Both the position numbers and the translations under genes were made by a program. The notes below the pieces were generated by a model that worked only from the letters and a program-made list of their open reading frames with translations, did not search any database and was not told the origin of the DNA. Positions 29,341 through 37,776 of a stretch of 61,837 nucleotides of DNA are shown here, in pieces (position 1 is the stretch's first letter; every line of letters begins with the position of its first letter). The DNA is from Archaeoglobaceae archaeon (GTDB lineage Archaea; Halobacteriota; Archaeoglobi; Archaeoglobales; Archaeoglobaceae), in the NCBI GenBank assembly GCA_025059545.1, contig JANXDJ010000002.1, forward strand, positions 1 to 61,837, in the 5' to 3' direction.

Positions 29341-30339
29341 CTACTTTAATGCTTCCTCTAAACTCTGCATTGCCACTTTCAAACTTCTTTTCAGCCTTTC
29401 TACGCTGTTCGCAAGTATCCCAATCTCATCCGCCCTATTTCTGAATGGGACTTCTGTGTCAACTTCTCCAGCACTTATTTTATCTGCAGTCTTGCTCAAC
29501 TCTATGATCGGTTTTGCAATTCTTGTTATGGTAAAGAAGGCTATTAAGCCGACAAATACCACTGCTACGACGAAGGCTATCAATAGATTCATGTATACCT
29601 GTTCTCCTGCCTTCTCTATGCTCTTAGTTACCTCACCGGCAATATTCTCCGTAGGATTCCCAGGACTTTGCGTTAGATACTTGAAATATCCGTCGATGTA
29701 TGCTCCAGTGCCTGCGAGTATTACTACCCTAGACTTTAAATATGGATCGTATATTGGAGTCGGTAATAATACTTGCTGATAACATCCATATTTCTCAACA
29801 GCTTCATTTGTCTCAGGTTCTACCCAAGTATAGTAATCGCAGATAATCTGCGCAGGATACCCCACAGCTTTCATACTCAGATTATAAAACTCCGGAATAC
29901 TTTCGTTCCATTTAAGATCATACTTAATATCCTTCCCCCACTTGTCTTTTGGTAGAGTCGGGTATACTAAGGTTATTACTCTCCACTCACCACCAACAAG
30001 TCCTGCTCCCATAACCCAAGTGTATTCTCCCATTCCCCACCTTCTCGAAGCGATCTCCAAGAAATCCGGATCCTTTAATATGTCCGTAGTATTCAAATTG
30101 GGATTTTCTCTGAGTTTATTTCTGAAATAAATTTCTAATTTCTTGCCAAGTTCATCTGTTTTCATTTTTACTGCTTCTTCCCCTGCTTTTACGATGTATA
30201 CCTGACTAACGTTTATAACTCCCGATCTCGCATTTTCTCCGAAATCTGTAACACCCATAATTGTCAATTGAGCCAATACTAAAAGTGGAACAAAGCTTGC
30301 AAGCAAAACTATTATTATAATCTTTGGAGCCAACTTCAT
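29341..30339 (-). CDS. Cache-HAMP membrane sensor without output domain
   Basis: Protein of 332 aa: one N-terminal membrane helix (about 6-26), a ~220-residue extracellular domain with Cache-like features (YTWVMGAGLVGGEWRVITLV, RVVILAGTGAYIDGYFKYL), a second helix (about 250-272) and a HAMP domain (RIAKPIIELSKTADKISAGE...RADEIGILANSVERLKRSLK). It stops after a short coiled coil, with no chemoreceptor, kinase or cyclase module. Its start overlaps the stop of the preceding coiled-coil protein by four bases, which suggests that this partner carries the signal onward. Confidence 0.85.
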   Translation of the reverse strand: MKLAPKIIIIVLLASFVPLLVLAQLTIMGVTDFGENARSGVINVSQVYIVKAGEEAVKMKTDELGKKLEIYFRNKLRENPNLNTTDILKDPDFLEIASRRWGMGEYTWVMGAGLVGGEWRVITLVYPTLPKDKWGKDIKYDLKWNESIPEFYNLSMKAVGYPAQIICDYYTWVEPETNEAVEKYGCYQQVLLPTPIYDPYLKSRVVILAGTGAYIDGYFKYLTQSPGNPTENIAGEVTKSIEKAGEQVYMNLLIAFVVAVVFVGLIAFFTITRIAKPIIELSKTADKISAGEVDTEVPFRNRADEIGILANSVERLKRSLKVAMQSLEEALK

Positions 30340-30908
30340 CTTTTAACCACCTCCACCATATCGTTTACCTTTGCACCAATCTTTTCCCTAACCCATGTCG
30401 GAACAATAACCAAACCTGGTTTTGAGTAAGGGAGTGTTCTTAAAGTAACGCTACCATCTCTCTGAACGACAATATAGTCTCCCTCAGAGACGCCGAGGCT
30501 TTTCATTAAGTCTTCGCCGAGAAATGCCACCTCACTGCCACTAAAATCAAATCTCTGCGTAAAGTTTAGATCGGCTCCCACCTTTGCTCTAACTCCTCCC
30601 AATTTTGTCTCAATAACCTTCAGTTCTTCCAAAGCCTTTTTGATCTCCTCGTTGCCTGTAGAAGTTTTTTCAATCTCTCTTCTCGATTTTTCTGCAGATT
30701 TCTCTCTGAAATATTTACCTATCTCAATAACCATGATCTCTGGTGGGAGATCCATTAGCTTCTGTAGAAAGTCGTCGGGAACTAACCCGTGGTAGATTTC
30801 CTTGATCTCATAATATCTGAGCTTTCTCTCCAAATCCTTTATTTTTGCTTGCAATTCCTCGATCTTTTTGTCTTTCTCTTCTATAATCTTCCTCACATCC
30901 ACATCCAT
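30336..30908 (-). CDS. Coiled-coil protein with C-terminal beta-barrel-like domain
   Basis: Protein of 190 aa. Residues about 1-35 are a heptad coiled coil (IIEEKDKKIEELQAKIKDLE), followed by a helical middle with another coiled part (NEEIKKALEELKVIETKLGG). The last ~80 residues (FSGSEVAFLGEDLMKSLGVS, EGDYIVVQRDGSVTLRTLPY) have the look of an AbrB/double-psi-barrel type domain. It is translationally coupled to the Cache-HAMP sensor gene. It is a candidate cytoplasmic output or adaptor protein; DNA binding is possible but not shown. Confidence 0.7.
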   Translation of the reverse strand: MDVDVRKIIEEKDKKIEELQAKIKDLERKLRYYEIKEIYHGLVPDDFLQKLMDLPPEIMVIEIGKYFREKSAEKSRREIEKTSTGNEEIKKALEELKVIETKLGGVRAKVGADLNFTQRFDFSGSEVAFLGEDLMKSLGVSEGDYIVVQRDGSVTLRTLPYSKPGLVIVPTWVREKIGAKVNDMVEVVKR

Positions 30909-31130
30909 AAAGACCCCCTTACAATTATTACCATAGCAGAGATTAAAGATATAAATTTTCTCATTCTTTAGCTCTCCACATTTTTAACATGAGAGTCCTA
31001 TTGAAATCCAAAAATTGATTATATGGTAAAATTTCAAGCTCGAACTTGAGGAGGTTCTATCAACTATTTTTATCTTTTGCCCAAATTTCTCTATCCAACT
31101 CCAACGATTACTTGAGAACTCGGTTAAAGT

Positions 31131-31137
31131 TTTTAAT
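31131..31137 (+). promoter_or_regulatory. TATA-like box of ileS
   Basis: ttttaat centred about 26 bases before ATG 31160 suggests a leaderless ileS transcript and supports that ATG as start, although the frame is open to 31046. Confidence 0.4.
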
Positions 31138-31159
31138 CTTTGGATACGTTTCCTCTTAC

Positions 31160-34100
31160 ATGATCCCCCCCTCTTACTCACATCAAAAAGTCGAGGCTGA
31201 AGTGCTAAAATTCTGGAATGAAAATGATATATATAAGAAAGTTAAAGCCAAAAGAGAAAAGAGATTTTACTTTGTAGATGGTCCTCCATACACAACTGGC
31301 AGAATTCATCTCGGCACCGCATGGAACAAGGTGATCAAGGACACAATTCTAAGGTATTTGAGAATGAATGGATTCTCACCAACTGACACACCCGGCTGGG
31401 ACATGCATGGGTTGCCAATCGAAGTGAAAGTTGAACAAGAACTTGGATTTAAGAGTAAAAGAGACATAGAAAACTTTGGAGTTGAGAATTTCGTTAGACG
31501 TTGCATGGATTACGCACTGAGAAACAAAGACATGATGACTGAGCAATTTAAAGCTTTAGCAGTCTGGATGGACTGGGAAAAGCCGTATATGACAATAAAG
31601 GCAGAATACATGAACTCAGCGTGGTTTGCAATTAAAAAAGCTCATGAAAAGGGCTTACTTGAAAGAAAGAAGATGGTAGTAAACTGGTGTCCCCGCTGCG
31701 AGACCGCTTTGGCTGAAGCGGAAGTTGAGTATTCGGATAGAGAAGATCCCTCAATTTATGTCAAGTTCAGGCTAAAAAATGGTGAATTCGTTTTGGTGTG
31801 GACAACAACACCATGGACGATCCCAGCGAACATCGCTGTTGCTGTAAATCCAAAGCTGAAATATGCTAAAGTTAGGGCTTTCAGGAATGGAGAGGCAGAG
31901 ATCATAATATTAGCTGAAAATTTGGTCAACGTGCTTGCGAAGGGATATGAAAGTTATGAGATCATTGAAACATTCCTCGGAGAGAAGCTTGAAGGATTGG
32001 AGTATGAGCATCCCTTAGCTAAAGAGGTGCCAATTCAGTCCAAGATTGCTCACAAAATAGTTCTTGCGGACTTCGTTTCAGCGGAGAACACCGGTTGTGT
32101 GCATGTTGCCACAGCACATGGTGTTGAAGACTTCGAGCTTGGCTTGAAGTATGGACTTGAAGTTTTCAATCCCGTAGATGATAGAGGGATCTTCACCGAA
32201 GAAGCTGGAAAATACGCTGGAATGAGTGTTAAAGACGCGAATGAGTTGATAATAGAAGATCTACTTAAGAAGGATCTGCTCATCGCTGAAGAAAAGATCT
32301 TCCACCGATATGGACATTGCTGGAGATGTAAAACTCCAATCATTTTCAGAGCTACAGAGCAGTGGTTCATTAAAATCACTGAGCTGAAAGAAAAGATGCT
32401 TGAAGAAATAGAAAAAGTGCAGTGGATTCCTGAATGGGCGGGATCGGCGAGATTTAAGGACTGGATCAGCAATGCAAAGGACTGGTGCATCAGCAGACAA
32501 CGTTACTGGGGAATTCCATTACCAATTTGGATCTGCGAAAAGTGTGGTAAAATAAAGGTTATTGGGAGCATAAATGAGATCAAATGGAGTAACGATATGG
32601 ATCTCCATCGTCCAAGGATCGACGCGGTAAAGTTTACTTGCGAATGCGGTGGAGAGATGAGCAGAGTTAAGGATGTATTCGACGTATGGTTTGACAGCGG
32701 AGTTGCGAGCTGGGGAAGCATAGAATATCCGCTGAAAAAACACAACTTCGATCTATGGCCAGCAGACTTCATAACCGAGGGGCACGATCAGACAAGAGGC
32801 TGGTTTTACTCACAACTTGGAGCATCACTTATTTGCTTCGAAAAAGCACCTTACAAGGCGGTTTTGATGCATGGATTCACATTGGATGAACAAGGGAGAA
32901 AGATGAGCAAAAGCCTTGGAAACGTTGTGGAGCCTGAAGAAGTGATAAGCCAGATTGGAGTCGATTGCTTTAGACTTTATGTGCTAAGCTCTGCGGTTTG
33001 GGAAGATCTGAAGTTCAGCTGGGAAGAAGCGAGAAATGTGTTAAGGAACGTAAACATTCTTTGGAACACGATCAGGTTTGCCCACACATACATGAGTATA
33101 GACGGATTCAAAGCAGGAAAAGAAGTTGAGCTGAGCCTTGAAGACAGATGGATCCTTTCAAGGCTTGAAAGATTTAATAAAGAAGCTATTTCTGCGATGG
33201 AAAAATATCAACTCCACAGAGTTGTAAAGAGCTTTTTCGATTTTATAATTGAGGATTTCAGCAGGTGGTATATCCCAATTATTCGACCAAGAGTCTGGGA
33301 AGAAGTGGAATCCAAGAGGAAAAGATCTGCTTATGAGACGATGTTCAGAGTTATAGACAAATCACTACGCATAATAGCTCCATTTGCCCCAGTTCTCGCT
33401 GAGTGGCTCTATCAGAATTTTGTAAAGAGCTTTAGGGAAGGAAAGGAGAGCATTTTCATGGAAGAATTTCCAAGAGTAGAAGAAGATTTGATCGACGAAG
33501 AACTTGAGGAAAAAATGAAGATTGCGAAGGCAATAGTTGAGGCAGGAAATAGTGCGAGAAGCAAGGCGAGGATCAAGCTAAGATGGCCCTTAAAGGAACT
33601 AATCGTAGAGACAAAGCTCGAGGGGCTTGAAAGCGTTGTTGAGATAATTGAAAAGCAGAGCAATGTAAAGGAAGTGAGTTTTGTTGAAAAATTCCCAAGA
33701 GAACTAATCATAAAGCCAGATTTTAAGAAGATTGGTCCAATACTAAAAGGAAAAGCAAAGGATTTTGCAGAATTCGTTTCAACATTGAAAGAAGTGCCTG
33801 AAGTGATCGATTTCGAGGGTGTTAAGCTCAGCAAAGATCATCTAATTGTTGAAGAAAAAATTCCAGAAGACTATGAATTTGCAGAATTCTCAGGAGGGAG
33901 AGTTTACATTAACAAAACCTTGGATGAGAACTTGCTCAGAGAAGCTTATGCAAGAGAAGTAGTTCGCAGAATTCAGCAAATGAGAAAGGAGATGAATTTG
34001 AACGTTGAAGAGTTCATCATAAGCTATGTTGAGATCGATCAGAAGCTTTTAGAGGGTTGGATAGACTACATTAAGAATGAGACTCGATCAAAAGAGTTTA

Positions 34101-34183
34101 GATTCGAAAAAGCAGATGGTTACGTGAAGGAATGGGAGATTGAAGACCTTAGAGTAAGGATAGGTATAAAGAAATGGAGCTAA
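31160..34183 (+). CDS. ileS: Isoleucyl-tRNA synthetase
   Basis: Class I synthetase of 1007 aa. The HIGH-type motif is RIHLGTAWNK, and KMSKS is exact in GRKMSKSLGNV. The editing domain (WTTTPWTIPANIAVAV, GCVHVATAHGVEDFELG) is present and so is the anticodon-binding domain. Zn-type Cys pairs are seen in WCPRCETALAEAE and in the region CEKCGKIKV...CECGGEM. The start is taken at ATG 31160 (MIPPSYSHQKVEAEVLKFW), where family similarity begins. The 3' end overlaps mptE by ten bases. Confidence 0.97.
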   Translation: MIPPSYSHQKVEAEVLKFWNENDIYKKVKAKREKRFYFVDGPPYTTGRIHLGTAWNKVIKDTILRYLRMNGFSPTDTPGWDMHGLPIEVKVEQELGFKSKRDIENFGVENFVRRCMDYALRNKDMMTEQFKALAVWMDWEKPYMTIKAEYMNSAWFAIKKAHEKGLLERKKMVVNWCPRCETALAEAEVEYSDREDPSIYVKFRLKNGEFVLVWTTTPWTIPANIAVAVNPKLKYAKVRAFRNGEAEIIILAENLVNVLAKGYESYEIIETFLGEKLEGLEYEHPLAKEVPIQSKIAHKIVLADFVSAENTGCVHVATAHGVEDFELGLKYGLEVFNPVDDRGIFTEEAGKYAGMSVKDANELIIEDLLKKDLLIAEEKIFHRYGHCWRCKTPIIFRATEQWFIKITELKEKMLEEIEKVQWIPEWAGSARFKDWISNAKDWCISRQRYWGIPLPIWICEKCGKIKVIGSINEIKWSNDMDLHRPRIDAVKFTCECGGEMSRVKDVFDVWFDSGVASWGSIEYPLKKHNFDLWPADFITEGHDQTRGWFYSQLGASLICFEKAPYKAVLMHGFTLDEQGRKMSKSLGNVVEPEEVISQIGVDCFRLYVLSSAVWEDLKFSWEEARNVLRNVNILWNTIRFAHTYMSIDGFKAGKEVELSLEDRWILSRLERFNKEAISAMEKYQLHRVVKSFFDFIIEDFSRWYIPIIRPRVWEEVESKRKRSAYETMFRVIDKSLRIIAPFAPVLAEWLYQNFVKSFREGKESIFMEEFPRVEEDLIDEELEEKMKIAKAIVEAGNSARSKARIKLRWPLKELIVETKLEGLESVVEIIEKQSNVKEVSFVEKFPRELIIKPDFKKIGPILKGKAKDFAEFVSTLKEVPEVIDFEGVKLSKDHLIVEEKIPEDYEFAEFSGGRVYINKTLDENLLREAYAREVVRRIQQMRKEMNLNVEEFIISYVEIDQKLLEGWIDYIKNETRSKEFRFEKADGYVKEWEIEDLRVRIGIKKWS

Positions 34184-34779
34184 AGGAATGGTTGAGAATT
34201 TACGAACAAATTCTCTTGGATTTTGGCTTTTCAAGAGAGAAAGATGAAGAATCCGCAAAGCTGATCGCAAAGCTTGGTGAGGGAAAACTCCTCGATTGCA
34301 AAGTTCTTGAGTGCATAAAGGGAAAAGAGATTGCGGTTGTTGGCGGAGCTTATGGAGGTGGAGAGATCGAAGAAGAATTCGTTATAACTGCGGGAAAAGC
34401 TGTGGAAAAAATTGGGCAAGTTCCGATGGTTCACGTAACAGATCTTGAAGAAAGCTTAGAAAAGATCTTGGAGTTGGAAAAAGCGGGTTGCATTCTCGTT
34501 TTTCATGCTCATGGCGACAACATGGATCGAATTAGAGAAGTAGTGCCAAAAGTTAGAAAATTCGTTGCAACAACTCAAAGCAAGCCATTCGACAGAGTTT
34601 ACAACTTTGGTGGGTTCACAGATGGTGATAGAGCGGTGATCATAGCTAAGAATTTTGGTGCTAAAAAAATTACTCTCTATGGCTTTGACTTTGAAAAAGG
34701 GGAAGGATTGAAGCTAAAAAAGTTGAAATGGGCTAAAAAAATCCTCGAGATTGAAGGGATCATTAATGCACCCCGCTAA
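34174..34779 (+). CDS. mptE: 6-Hydroxymethyl-7,8-dihydropterin pyrophosphokinase, MptE type
   Basis: Protein of 201 aa of the DUF115/MptE family, the archaeal enzyme that activates the pterin alcohol on the way to tetrahydromethanopterin (or folate). Characteristic segments are VVGGAYGGGEIEEEF, LVFHAHGDNMDRI, YNFGGFTDGDRAVIIA and ITLYGFDFEKGEG. Methanopterin is the C1 carrier of Archaeoglobales. Its ATG lies inside the ileS 3' end. Co-transcription with ileS and the small NMD3-like gene is likely. Confidence 0.9.
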   Translation: MELKEWLRIYEQILLDFGFSREKDEESAKLIAKLGEGKLLDCKVLECIKGKEIAVVGGAYGGGEIEEEFVITAGKAVEKIGQVPMVHVTDLEESLEKILELEKAGCILVFHAHGDNMDRIREVVPKVRKFVATTQSKPFDRVYNFGGFTDGDRAVIIAKNFGAKKITLYGFDFEKGEGLKLKKLKWAKKILEIEGIINAPR

Positions 34780-35029
34780 GCTCCAGCTCAGAGGTTTTAA
34801 AAGAGAAGAGCTACTGATAATTCTCAAGAGAGCAGAAGAATTTGAAAAAGAGATTTTGCAAACAAAAGACGGAATAGACATTTTCTTTGAAGATGTAGAG
34901 ATCGCAAGAAGTTTTATCTCGAAATTGAAAAATGATTTTCGTTTTGAAACAAAAATGAGCACTGAAAATCTTGGTTTCAGAAATGGAAGAGGGAAATATC
35001 TTTTTGTTTATTCAATCAGAAAATCCTGA
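34766..35029 (+). CDS. Small NMD3-like protein
   Basis: Protein of 87 aa. Its core (LQTKDGIDIFFEDVEIARSF, FRFETKMSTENLGF, GKYLFVYSIRKS) resembles the middle domain of NMD3, the large-subunit export/stability factor, where GIDFYF and a late YR-type strand recur. The N-terminal zinc ribbon of NMD3 is absent. ATG 34766 lies inside the end of mptE; an earlier in-frame codon at 34751 is less likely. Family assignment is tentative. Confidence 0.6.
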   Translation: MHPAKLQLRGFKREELLIILKRAEEFEKEILQTKDGIDIFFEDVEIARSFISKLKNDFRFETKMSTENLGFRNGRGKYLFVYSIRKS

Positions 35030-35062
35030 AAAAACTTTTATTCCCTAATTGGCATTTTTTCT

Positions 35063-35683
35063 GTGCTCGACTTTGTAGCGAAAGTAGTAGTTGTCAGCAG
35101 TTCAGGTGCATTGGCTCCAGGACCACTCAGTGCAGCTACTGCAGCGATTGGAGTTAAAAAAGGCTGGAAAGGTGGTTTCATGGTAAGCACAGGTCATTTT
35201 CTCGTTGAACTTCCGCTGGTGATCTTAATAGCATTTTTCATTTCAACCTCTGGTGGAATAGAGAGCATTTTAAGACCTCTGGCACTAATTGGGGGCTCAT
35301 TTCTTCTATTCTTTGGTTATCTAACTGTAAAAAGTGCTTTGGAAACTAATACGATTTCAAGCAAAGAAGGAAGCTTTTCTCCACTTTTAACTGGAATTGC
35401 TTTAACCGCTCTCAATCCCTTCTTTATCGCTTGGTGGGTTGGAGTTGGAAGTGTGCTTGTCAGCGAAGCTATCCTTACTTTTGGACTAATTGGAATTTCA
35501 ATTCTTTTTGTCTCTCACATCTGGATCGACTTTGCCTTTTTAAGCTTTTTAGCCTACATTACATCCTTCAAGGGGCTAACACTCAGAGCTTACAAGTTCA
35601 TTTTGCTCTCTCTCGGAATTCTTGTGCTTTTCTTTGGCTTAGACTATCTATACTTCGCCCTAACTGGAGTGCACTTGCTATGA
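35063..35683 (+). CDS. LysE/RhtB-family exporter
   Basis: Membrane protein of 206 aa with six predicted helices. The LysE-family N-terminal motif is SSSGALAPGPLSAATAAIGVK, followed by GGFMVSTGHFLVELPLVIL, and ALNPFFIAWWVGVG is the second family signature. It probably exports an amino acid or related metabolite; the substrate cannot be read from sequence. The start is GTG 35063, with a T-rich TATA-like region (aacttttatt) about 25 bases upstream, so it may be leaderless. Confidence 0.88.
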   Translation: MLDFVAKVVVVSSSGALAPGPLSAATAAIGVKKGWKGGFMVSTGHFLVELPLVILIAFFISTSGGIESILRPLALIGGSFLLFFGYLTVKSALETNTISSKEGSFSPLLTGIALTALNPFFIAWWVGVGSVLVSEAILTFGLIGISILFVSHIWIDFAFLSFLAYITSFKGLTLRAYKFILLSLGILVLFFGLDYLYFALTGVHLL

Positions 35684-35720
35684 GGGCAAAGCTTTAATAC
35701 ATTTAAAACAAAATTCAGTT

Positions 35721-36158
35721 GTGCTCTTAGCGGAAGTATTCGGAGTGTTCATAGCAAAAACTCAGTTTGCCTCTTCACCAGTCGTAGTGTTGAGAGCAGA
35801 AGATGGAAGGATTCTTCCGATCTATATCGGCTTTGCAGAAGCTACATCTATCTACTCAGCATTGAACCGCTATCTACCACCAAGACCCATGACCCATGAT
35901 CTTTTTGTCGAAATGGTCTCAAAATTGAATGGAAAGGTTGAAAAAGTCGTGATCGACGATCTGATCGAGACGACTTTTTACGCAAGAATTGTTGTAAAGC
36001 AATACGACAAAGAGATCGAGATCGACGCAAGACCAAGTGACAGTATAGCCATTGCTCTCCGAATTCCATGCCCGATCTTTGTAGATCCAAAAGTTCTTGA
36101 TGAAGCAGGATTTGAAAATTTACCAGAAGAATTTATAGACTTTAATCTGATCTCTTAA
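35721..36158 (+). CDS. Bifunctional-nuclease (BFN/DUF151) domain protein
   Basis: Protein of 145 aa that is one BFN domain: SSPVVVLRAEDGRILPIYIG, RPMTHDLFVEMVSKL, TFYARIVVKQ and IDARPSDSIAIALRIPCPIF are the signature segments. Characterised relatives have RNase/DNase activity; the biological role in archaea is unknown. GTG 35721 follows a TATA-like tttaatac (35693-35700) by about 22 bases, so the transcript is probably leaderless. The 3' end overlaps the convergent Brix gene by 17 bases. Confidence 0.9.
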   Translation: MLLAEVFGVFIAKTQFASSPVVVLRAEDGRILPIYIGFAEATSIYSALNRYLPPRPMTHDLFVEMVSKLNGKVEKVVIDDLIETTFYARIVVKQYDKEIEIDARPSDSIAIALRIPCPIFVDPKVLDEAGFENLPEEFIDFNLIS

Positions 36159-36579
36159 CTCCTAAGATCTTTATCTTAAAAATTGGCTCTTCTCCAATAC
36201 AGAAAATAAGTTCTTCATCTTTTTCAACGATCTTTTTTAGGAAATAAGGCTTTTCATTGAATTTTTCGAGCAACCTTGCTGGTAGAACGTTAAAAAAGTT
36301 GTATTTCTCTCCAAAGTAAACAACTTCACCTCTTTCGATCTCGGTCTTTTTTACGTTACTCACAGACAAAAAAACCTCAAAAGTTTTTTTAGAGCCATCA
36401 TAAAAGCTTAAAAAAGCGGGATTTCCTTTGATTTCAGAGATTACACAGTATTTTTCATTTTTAAAGTCCTCAAGACTTATTTTTCCCCTCTGAACGTATT
36501 TCCAGTTTAAGAATCTTGAGAGAGCTTTTGCAAAGCTTCTTGTCTTTCTGCTTGGCTTTCTCGAAGTTGTTAGGATCAT
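36142..36579 (-). CDS. Brix-domain rRNA-processing protein (Imp4 type)
   Basis: Protein of 145 aa, the minimal archaeal Brix protein. The N-terminus ILTTSRKPSRKTRSFAKALS is the hallmark. The rest has the strand pattern of the sigma-like RNA-binding fold (GEVVYFGEKYNFFNVLPARL). Relatives act in ribosome assembly through binding of pre-rRNA. The ATG overlaps the stop of the cysteine-rich gene upstream by four bases. Confidence 0.88.
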   Translation of the reverse strand: MILTTSRKPSRKTRSFAKALSRFLNWKYVQRGKISLEDFKNEKYCVISEIKGNPAFLSFYDGSKKTFEVFLSVSNVKKTEIERGEVVYFGEKYNFFNVLPARLLEKFNEKPYFLKKIVEKDEELIFCIGEEPIFKIKILGVKRSD

Positions 36580-37145
36580 AACTCACATTCTACGTAACCT
36601 TTTCCATCAAAACCTCTGAGAATTTTGGCGAATTTTTGAGGGATTAGGATCTCATCTCTCAAATCTTCAAAGTCCTTGAGCTCACGAAGCTCCAAAAATC
36701 CCTCCTTAATCCTAACAGCAAGAAAAGATCCATCTCTCGCTTCTCTACAATTAAATCCATAAAAATTAGCTGGCATCAAGTTATATGCTTCTCCAATGCT
36801 ATAGCCCAATTCTCTGCCGAATAAAATCTCTTGGAGTGCTCTGTTGAAGAAATACCAATCCGCCTCTACCAAAAACTGTCTCGGATATGCGGAGAAATAA
36901 GTTATAACTTCTTCAACATGATCCTTTTCGTGGATCCAGAAGCAATTCTTACAACTCCAAACAGCTTTTCCAGAGTGAGAGAACACGATCTCTCCGAATC
37001 TGTATAGCAAGCATGGATAGAAAATGCAAAAACAAAGAGAGCAGTCTTGGTCTTCAAAATGGCATGGATAATACTTGCACTCGTAAGCTGAACCTACGAG
37101 GGAGTTCATTGCTGTAAATAAGTCTATTAGTCCACGTTCGTTCAT
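36576..37145 (-). CDS. Protein with N-terminal cysteine-rich small domain
   Basis: Protein of 189 aa. Residues about 20-75 hold many Cys: CKYYPCHFEDQDCSLCFCIF, then YPC, and SCKNCFWIH. This pattern matches the cysteine-rich small domain (PF04071 type), a probable metal-binding unit, in other archaea fused or linked to cobinamide salvage (CbiZ). The C-terminal ~110 residues (FNRALQEILFGRELGYSIGE...) are not recognised. It is coupled to the Brix gene by a four-base overlap, which hints at an RNA- or ribosome-related context instead. Confidence 0.75.
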   Translation of the reverse strand: MNERGLIDLFTAMNSLVGSAYECKYYPCHFEDQDCSLCFCIFYPCLLYRFGEIVFSHSGKAVWSCKNCFWIHEKDHVEEVITYFSAYPRQFLVEADWYFFNRALQEILFGRELGYSIGEAYNLMPANFYGFNCREARDGSFLAVRIKEGFLELRELKDFEDLRDEILIPQKFAKILRGFDGKGYVECEL

Positions 37146-37169
37146 TTGCTCAACCTTTGTCTTAAGATA

Positions 37170-37703
37170 TTAATCCCTTTCTCTTGGCAAAATTATTTCT
37201 CCGTTTTCACCGCTCAAAACAAACCCTCTGCCTTGAAGAAATTCTCTGACAGTTAAAGCAGAGATAACTGCATCGATCTCATCGTGTGTAAGCTCAGGAA
37301 GATCTATGAATTTCTTTAGAGCTTCAATTATCTCAGAAAGCCCTCTTTTTGTTCTCTTTTTAGCATTTGGAGCGATTTTCATTAAAACTCTTGAAGCGTA
37401 TGGATAAACTTCAAAAACCTCTATACCCTCTTTTCTGATTTCCTGAGCGATCTCGATCCCTTTAAGCGTTATATCCTTAAAAAATTGTGCTCCCGAAGGA
37501 AAAAGTCTAATTCCAAGCTTTAAAATTTTCCTCTCACACTCCCTAAGCGTTCCTTCTTTCGGAAATGAAAGCGGAGCATCGATACCTACAGCAAAAACTC
37601 CTTTCAATTTTTCTTTGTCGTAATCTCCAATGTAAATCAGCTGATCTTCGATGATCGCAAGCTTGCAGAACTTTGCACCAACATCGATTCCAGCGACCTT
37701 CAT
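37170..37703 (-). CDS. DUF429 RNase H-like protein
   Basis: Protein of 177 aa of the DUF429 group, predicted RNase H-fold nucleases. The N-terminal strand AGIDVGAKFCKLAI carries the first acidic residue; GIDAPLSFPKEG and HDEIDAVISALTVREFL carry the others. Known members are uncharacterised. It lies just upstream of the Cys-rich and Brix genes on the same strand (24-base gap) and could be co-transcribed with them. Confidence 0.85.
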   Translation of the reverse strand: MKVAGIDVGAKFCKLAIIEDQLIYIGDYDKEKLKGVFAVGIDAPLSFPKEGTLRECERKILKLGIRLFPSGAQFFKDITLKGIEIAQEIRKEGIEVFEVYPYASRVLMKIAPNAKKRTKRGLSEIIEALKKFIDLPELTHDEIDAVISALTVREFLQGRGFVLSGENGEIILPRERD

Positions 37704-37730
37704 AAGCTCCTCCTCCCATTTTAAGCTAAC

Positions 37731-37738
37731 TTTAAATA
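37731..37738 (+). promoter_or_regulatory. TATA box of the tRNA-Trp gene
   Basis: tttaaata stands about 40 bases before the tRNA 5' end. This leaves room for a short 5' leader to be cut by RNase P. Confidence 0.65.
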
Positions 37739-37776
37739 GGGTAAAAGTTATATTACTATCTACTTAATCTCTCAAA

